A DNA stretch of 17,020 nt from JBBKXP01 sp038251315 (lineage in GTDB: Bacteria; Pseudomonadota; Alphaproteobacteria; Rhodobacterales; Rhodobacteraceae): the NCBI GenBank assembly GCA_038251315.1, contig JBBSBK010000082.1, positions 1 to 17,020 on the forward strand, given 5' to 3'. Shown one piece after another: positions 13,645-17,020 of this stretch. Numbering within the stretch: position 1 is the stretch's first letter; each line of letters starts with the position of its first letter. A program made the position numbers and the translations under genes. The notes under the pieces were generated by a model, which was not told where the DNA came from, ran no database searches, and worked only from the letters and a program-made list of their open reading frames with translations.

Positions 13645-14690
13645 CCCACCTCTGGGTCCGGGCCGAACAGCGCGACCACGAACAACGGGTCGGGATCACC
13701 CCCGCCGGGGTCGCCGACCTGCTGGCCGCCGGGTTTGCCGTATCGGTCGAGGATAGCCCTGACCGGGCAATTCCTACCGGCGACTATGTCGCCACAGGCT
13801 GCGCCATCGCAGCCCCCGGCAGTTGGACCACAGCCCCGGCCGACGTGATCATCTTTGGCCTCAAGGAACTCCCCGACGACGGCACGCCCCTTCCCCACCG
13901 CCACATCATGTTCGGCCACGCCTACAAAGGACAGCCCGCCGGGCAAGTCTTGCTGGAGCGGTTCCGCAAAGGTGGCGGCAGCCTTTATGATCTCGAATAC
14001 CTGACCGACGACACCGGACGGCGCGTCGCCGCCTTTGGCTATTGGGCCGGATACGCAGGCGCAGCGGTGGCGCTGCTGACGTGGATCGCACGGGCCCAAG
14101 GCCGCATCGCCGGGCCAGTCAATACATTTGCCAGCGCCAACGCCCTAAAGGATACTCTGCGGGCCGCGCTTTCAAATCTGGACCAGACCCCAGACGCCCT
14201 CATCATCGGCGCTTTGGGGCGGGTCGGCACCGGGGCGGCGGACCTCTACGAAGCCTTGGGAATCGCCGTCACCAAATGGGACATGGCCGAAACCGCATCA
14301 GGCGGTCCGTTCCCCGAAATCCTGCAACACGCCATCTTCCTGAACTGCATCCTCGCCCGCCCCGGCACACCCGTATTCGTGCCGCTATCTGCGAAAACCG
14401 GGCCACGCCGCCTGTCGGTGATCGGCGATATCGCCTGCGACCCCGACAGTGAATTTTCCCCGATCAAGGTCTATGACCGCGCAACGACATGGGACGCCCC
14501 GGCGCTGCGCGTCCACGACACGCCGCCGCTCGACGTGACAGCCATCGACAACCTGCCGTCGCTGTTACCCCGCGAAAGCAGCGAAGATTTTGCCGCCCAA
14601 CTCCTCCCCCACCTGCTGACGCTCGACGCCATTACCAGCGGAGTCTGGGGCCGCGCCCGCGCGATCTTCGACGCTCACACCGGACGGTAA
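13641..14690 (+). CDS. Saccharopine dehydrogenase (NAD+, L-lysine-forming type)
   Basis: A 349-residue protein of the AlaDH/PNT-like saccharopine dehydrogenase family. The family enzyme interconverts saccharopine with lysine plus 2-oxoglutarate using NAD. It begins WVRAEQRDHEQRVGITP, with the family Arg/Glu-rich entry. Lys75 in GLKELP and His93 in FGHAYKG correspond to the catalytic Lys and His of the yeast LYS1 enzyme. A Rossmann stretch ALIIGALGRVGTGA lies at about 185-199. Length is close to the fungal enzyme (about 370). Its ATG overlaps the GST stop (ATGA), so the pair is one operon. Its 3' end overlaps the end of the convergent DUF3775 gene by 16 bases. In bacteria that make lysine by the diaminopimelate route, this enzyme may serve lysine catabolism or osmolyte metabolism (inference). 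Confidence 0.9.
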   Translation: MTHLWVRAEQRDHEQRVGITPAGVADLLAAGFAVSVEDSPDRAIPTGDYVATGCAIAAPGSWTTAPADVIIFGLKELPDDGTPLPHRHIMFGHAYKGQPAGQVLLERFRKGGGSLYDLEYLTDDTGRRVAAFGYWAGYAGAAVALLTWIARAQGRIAGPVNTFASANALKDTLRAALSNLDQTPDALIIGALGRVGTGAADLYEALGIAVTKWDMAETASGGPFPEILQHAIFLNCILARPGTPVFVPLSAKTGPRRLSVIGDIACDPDSEFSPIKVYDRATTWDAPALRVHDTPPLDVTAIDNLPSLLPRESSEDFAAQLLPHLLTLDAITSGVWGRARAIFDAHTGR

Positions 14691-15016
14691 AGGTCGTCTT
14701 CGGCGTCGCCTGCGGAAATGTCCAACGCCTCCAGCCCGCTTTCCAGATGGTCTGCCAGATGCGGCGATCCGTTCAGGTAAACCGCCGTTGGCGTCGTCGC
14801 CTCTTGCATCGCGATCTGCACCGCATCGTCCAGTTCTTCGGGGCCAAATGTGCCGCGCCCGATCCAGAATACCGCGACCAGTGCGGCCTTTTCATCGTCG
14901 TTCAGCGCCTCGATGAATTCGGTAAATTCAGCCGCACCGCGCGGCATGCCCACGTCGCGCATTTCACGCGCCAGAATGATGACCTCGGCCACCTTGTCGG
15001 GGGAAATGTTCAGCAT
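14675..15016 (-). CDS. DUF3775 family protein
   Basis: A 113-residue acidic, helical protein that I assign to DUF3775 from the pattern MLNISPDKVAEVIILARE, FIEALNDDEKAALVAVFWIGRG and the C-terminal HLADHLESGLEAL. Family members are small cytosolic proteins of unknown function, common in Rhodobacterales. The start at 15016 is preferred over 15046 because AGGAGGG stands six bases upstream of it, among the best ribosome-binding sites in the window. There is no signal peptide or membrane segment. The last 16 bases overlap the end of the opposing saccharopine dehydrogenase gene. The SDR gene lies 79 bases upstream on the same strand, so it may be the last gene of the transporter-SDR transcript. Confidence 0.85.
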   Translation of the reverse strand: MLNISPDKVAEVIILAREMRDVGMPRGAAEFTEFIEALNDDEKAALVAVFWIGRGTFGPEELDDAVQIAMQEATTPTAVYLNGSPHLADHLESGLEALDISAGDAEDDLYRPV

Positions 15017-15095
15017 GACGGGCCCTCCTGATGCAAGCTCGACCATACTTCAACACGTCGCACGATCCATCGCCTTGATCTACAGCAACCTTTGG

Positions 15096-15827
15096 TCAGC
15101 CGCCAAAGATACGGTAGTAGGCCCAGTCGGGCAAAAACTGTGACCCACGAAACAACCACGAAAACACCCGTGGAAAGCTGCGTTTGAATGCGGTCGACTT
15201 CATCAGCGTGAACATTTCCTCGGCCGCCTCTTCGGGCGTCATCAGAAACGGCATCTTGAAATCGTTCTTGTCGGTCAGCCGCGTCTTGATGAACCCCGGA
15301 TTGCCAACCTGCACCCGAATCGGTCCGCCGCGCAGGTCACACTCCATCGATTCGGCCAGCGCCATGATCCCGGCCTTGGACGCCGAATAGCCGATCGCGC
15401 CCGGCAGACCCCGGAACCCCGACAGCGACCCGGTCAGCACGATATGCCCGTGGCCCTGCGCCACGAACCCCGGCATCACCGCGCCAACGGTGCGGGACGC
15501 CCCCAGATAGTTGATCTCGCCCATCATCGCGGCCTTGTCGTTGTCCCATTCGGTCGCCTTCATCGGCCAATAGACCCCCGCGAGGTACACCATGCCGTCG
15601 ATCTGGCCGACCTCAGCCACAGCTGCTTTGATCGCATCGATGTCGGCCACGTCAACTGTGACCGCCTGCGCCCGCTCGCCCAACTCTGTCACCAGTTCAT
15701 CCAACCTGTCTCGCGACCGCGCCGACACGATCACATGCGCCCCGGCCTTGTGTAGCCGATGCGCCAGCGCTCGGCCCAACCCCTCGCTCGCGCCCACCAG
15801 CCAATAGCGTTTGCCGTGAAAATCCAT
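15096..15827 (-). CDS. Short-chain dehydrogenase/reductase
   Basis: A 243-residue classical SDR oxidoreductase. It shows the cofactor loop GASEGLG (12-18), DVAD near 59-62, LAGVYWP in place of the usual NNAG, and the catalytic set of Ser134 (TGSLSG), Tyr147 and Lys151 (YSASK). The NPGFIKTRL segment after the active site is also typical. The C-terminus ends in an aromatic-rich tail (FSWLFRGSQFLPDWAYYRIFGG) that may bind a lipid-like substrate or the membrane. An Arg37/Arg39 pair after strand 2 suggests NADP preference. The start at 15827 is fixed by MDFHGKRYWLVGAS. It shares one base with the transporter stop (TGATG), so it is translationally coupled. The longer upstream open frame is antisense or out of frame to the transporter and not real. 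Confidence 0.92.
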   Translation of the reverse strand: MDFHGKRYWLVGASEGLGRALAHRLHKAGAHVIVSARSRDRLDELVTELGERAQAVTVDVADIDAIKAAVAEVGQIDGMVYLAGVYWPMKATEWDNDKAAMMGEINYLGASRTVGAVMPGFVAQGHGHIVLTGSLSGFRGLPGAIGYSASKAGIMALAESMECDLRGGPIRVQVGNPGFIKTRLTDKNDFKMPFLMTPEEAAEEMFTLMKSTAFKRSFPRVFSWLFRGSQFLPDWAYYRIFGG

Positions 15828-17020
15828 CACTCTTTCTCCAGTTTCGTGAGGGCCAGCAAGACGATTGCGACCAGTTTCAGCACAACAGGCACCAGCGCAT
15901 ACAGCAGCGTCAGCAACCATAACGCGGCAGGTGGCGACGTGGTTGCGCCTGCCACAAACCCCGACCGTTCCAGCAGCGGCAACAGGATCACCGCCGCAAA
16001 CGCCAGCGTGAATTTGTTGACCAGCCCCCACAGCCCGAACCCCGCCCCGCCGTTGGGCGAAATTGTCGCCATCCGGCGGGCGAACATCGCCGGCATCAGG
16101 GTCAAATCCGCCCCAATTGTTGCGCCCGACACGACGCAGATGACGGCGAACGCCAGCACATCGCCCGTGGTCAGCGTCAGGACAAAGGCAAACGACACAA
16201 CCGCCACCACCATCGCGCCCAACAACACCCGCTTGGGGCCAAACCGCCGCGCCAGCCCGCTCCAGACCGGGGCAGAGACTGCAGCGGCAAGGAAAAACAG
16301 AACCAGAAGCGGCCCCTCCCACCCCGGCGCATCAAGGCGGGCCTGCACAAAGAACAGAAACAACGTCGATGAAACTGCCAGCGGCGTCGCGTTGACCAAT
16401 GCGAGGATCAGCAACCGCCGCGCCACCTTGTCCGACCAGATCACCGCCATCGGCGTCGGTTCGACCTGTGCCCGTTCCCGCCATTCCGGCCAGAACACCA
16501 GCGCCGCGATCATCGTCACCACGGCAAAGCCAAACGCAAACGTGGCGAATGGTGCGGCGACAACACCGACCAACAAAGTGGGCATCACTGCCGCCACGCA
16601 GACACCCAACAACGCCCCGCTTTCGCGCCACGCCGCCAGTTGTTCATGGCCACCTTTCAGCAGTCTGGCCGTGCCAACCCCTTGGGCGTAGAAATTGATC
16701 GTCAGGAAACTGAACGCGCTGAACAACCCCGTGATTGTCAAAGCAAACCACCAGATCGGGGCGATGGGCGGCACCACCGCGAACAGCCCGATCATCGACA
16801 AGGCCAGCACCCCGGCCACGCAGGTCGCCGCCAAAGCCCGGCCCTTGCCCAACCGTTCGCTGACCCAGCCCAGCAACGGATCCTGCACCACATCGAACAA
16901 GCGTAACCCGAACAGAACCGCACCCAATGTCGTCAGGCTGACGCCATAGGTCTGCGCGTAATAGGTCGGCGCGTAGATATAGATCGGCAGGCCCGCCGCC
17001 GAAATCACCGCCGCCAGCGC
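15827..17020 (-). CDS. MFS transporter, GPH (sugar:cation symporter)-like (partial, N-terminus beyond the right edge)
   Basis: At least 397 residues of a polytopic membrane transporter with about ten or more hydrophobic segments. The visible N-terminal part (IYIYAPTYYAQTYGVSLTTLG, LRLFDVVQDPLLGWVSERLGKGR) carries the D-x3-DP-x2-G-x2-S-(D/E)R loop of the GPH/MFS_2 (melibiose permease-like) family. The open frame runs through the edge of the window, so the true start is not seen; a GTG at 17008 is internal. The C-terminus ends in ALTKLEKE, and its stop overlaps the SDR start. The substrate is unknown; the family name does not prove sugar transport. From memory, a GPH-type symporter next to SDR genes occurs in the Rhodobacter singlet-oxygen (RpoE/ChrR) fatty-acid-modification cluster. 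Confidence 0.88.
   Translation of the reverse strand, partial: ALAAVISAAGLPIYIYAPTYYAQTYGVSLTTLGAVLFGLRLFDVVQDPLLGWVSERLGKGRALAATCVAGVLALSMIGLFAVVPPIAPIWWFALTITGLFSAFSFLTINFYAQGVGTARLLKGGHEQLAAWRESGALLGVCVAAVMPTLLVGVVAAPFATFAFGFAVVTMIAALVFWPEWRERAQVEPTPMAVIWSDKVARRLLILALVNATPLAVSSTLFLFFVQARLDAPGWEGPLLVLFFLAAAVSAPVWSGLARRFGPKRVLLGAMVVAVVSFAFVLTLTTGDVLAFAVICVVSGATIGADLTLMPAMFARRMATISPNGGAGFGLWGLVNKFTLAFAAVILLPLLERSGFVAGATTSPPAALWLLTLLYALVPVVLKLVAIVLLALTKLEKE

Noticed and set aside
15828..16322. N-terminal extension of the SDR frame
   Set aside because: It is out of frame within the transporter gene; the SDR starts at MDFHGKRYWLVGAS with the TGATG overlap.
1..17020. CRISPR array, insertion sequence, prophage or toxin-antitoxin module
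   Set aside because: I saw no regularly spaced repeats, transposase or integrase motifs, phage genes or paired small toxin genes on either strand.

Overview
The window looks like chromosomal DNA from a marine-type alphaproteobacterium of the order Rhodobacterales. This rests on the high GC of the coding parts, the 41-residue zinc-free-type ribosomal protein L36, the short NfeD protein ending in a GQVKIW-type tail, a DUF3775 gene, an NAD-type saccharopine dehydrogenase and a zinc-ribbon DinB. It is mostly well-behaved core and near-core sequence. I see no insertion sequence, CRISPR array, phage gene or integrase.

Layout, left to right. (1) clpB (minus, cut by the left edge) is divergent from pyrF (plus); a good sigma-32-type heat-shock promoter lies in front of clpB. 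(2) pyrF is followed by a 65-residue orphan gene, a stem-loop and a strong terminator. (3) Facing them is a coupled membrane pair, SPFH/stomatin (QmcA-like) plus short NfeD (minus). (4) dinB (plus) has an extra N-terminal zinc ribbon and may be leaderless. (5) Two minus-strand hydrolases follow: an exported alpha/beta hydrolase and an N-formylglutamate amidohydrolase. (6) tRNA-Val(GAC) and rpmJ (L36) lie in tandem on the plus strand, ending in a strong terminator. (7) An exported protein with three PPC-like beta domains (plus) converges on an exported caspase-fold protein (minus). The latter carries two peptidoglycan-binding domains and three FPDG repeats, and its caspase catalytic motifs appear to be lost. 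(8) A DUF481 outer-membrane barrel (minus) is followed by a gene-free stretch of about 800 bases, AT-rich at its left end. (9) A glutathione S-transferase gene overlaps an NAD-type saccharopine dehydrogenase gene by four bases (plus). (10) DUF3775, an SDR oxidoreductase and an MFS/GPH-type transporter (minus, cut by the right edge) close the window; the last two overlap by one base.

Genes that probably work together are the SPFH/NfeD pair (membrane microdomain and quality control), the GST/saccharopine dehydrogenase pair (translationally coupled) and the MFS/SDR pair (also coupled). The last pair resembles, from memory, the singlet-oxygen-response fatty-acid-modification cluster of Rhodobacter. 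The cell-envelope block at 8184-12200 (PPC protein, pseudo-caspase/peptidoglycan-binding protein, DUF481 barrel) is the least explained part. I did not find a clear multi-gene novel defence or mobile system; the best candidate for new biology is the apparently catalytically dead caspase-like protein.
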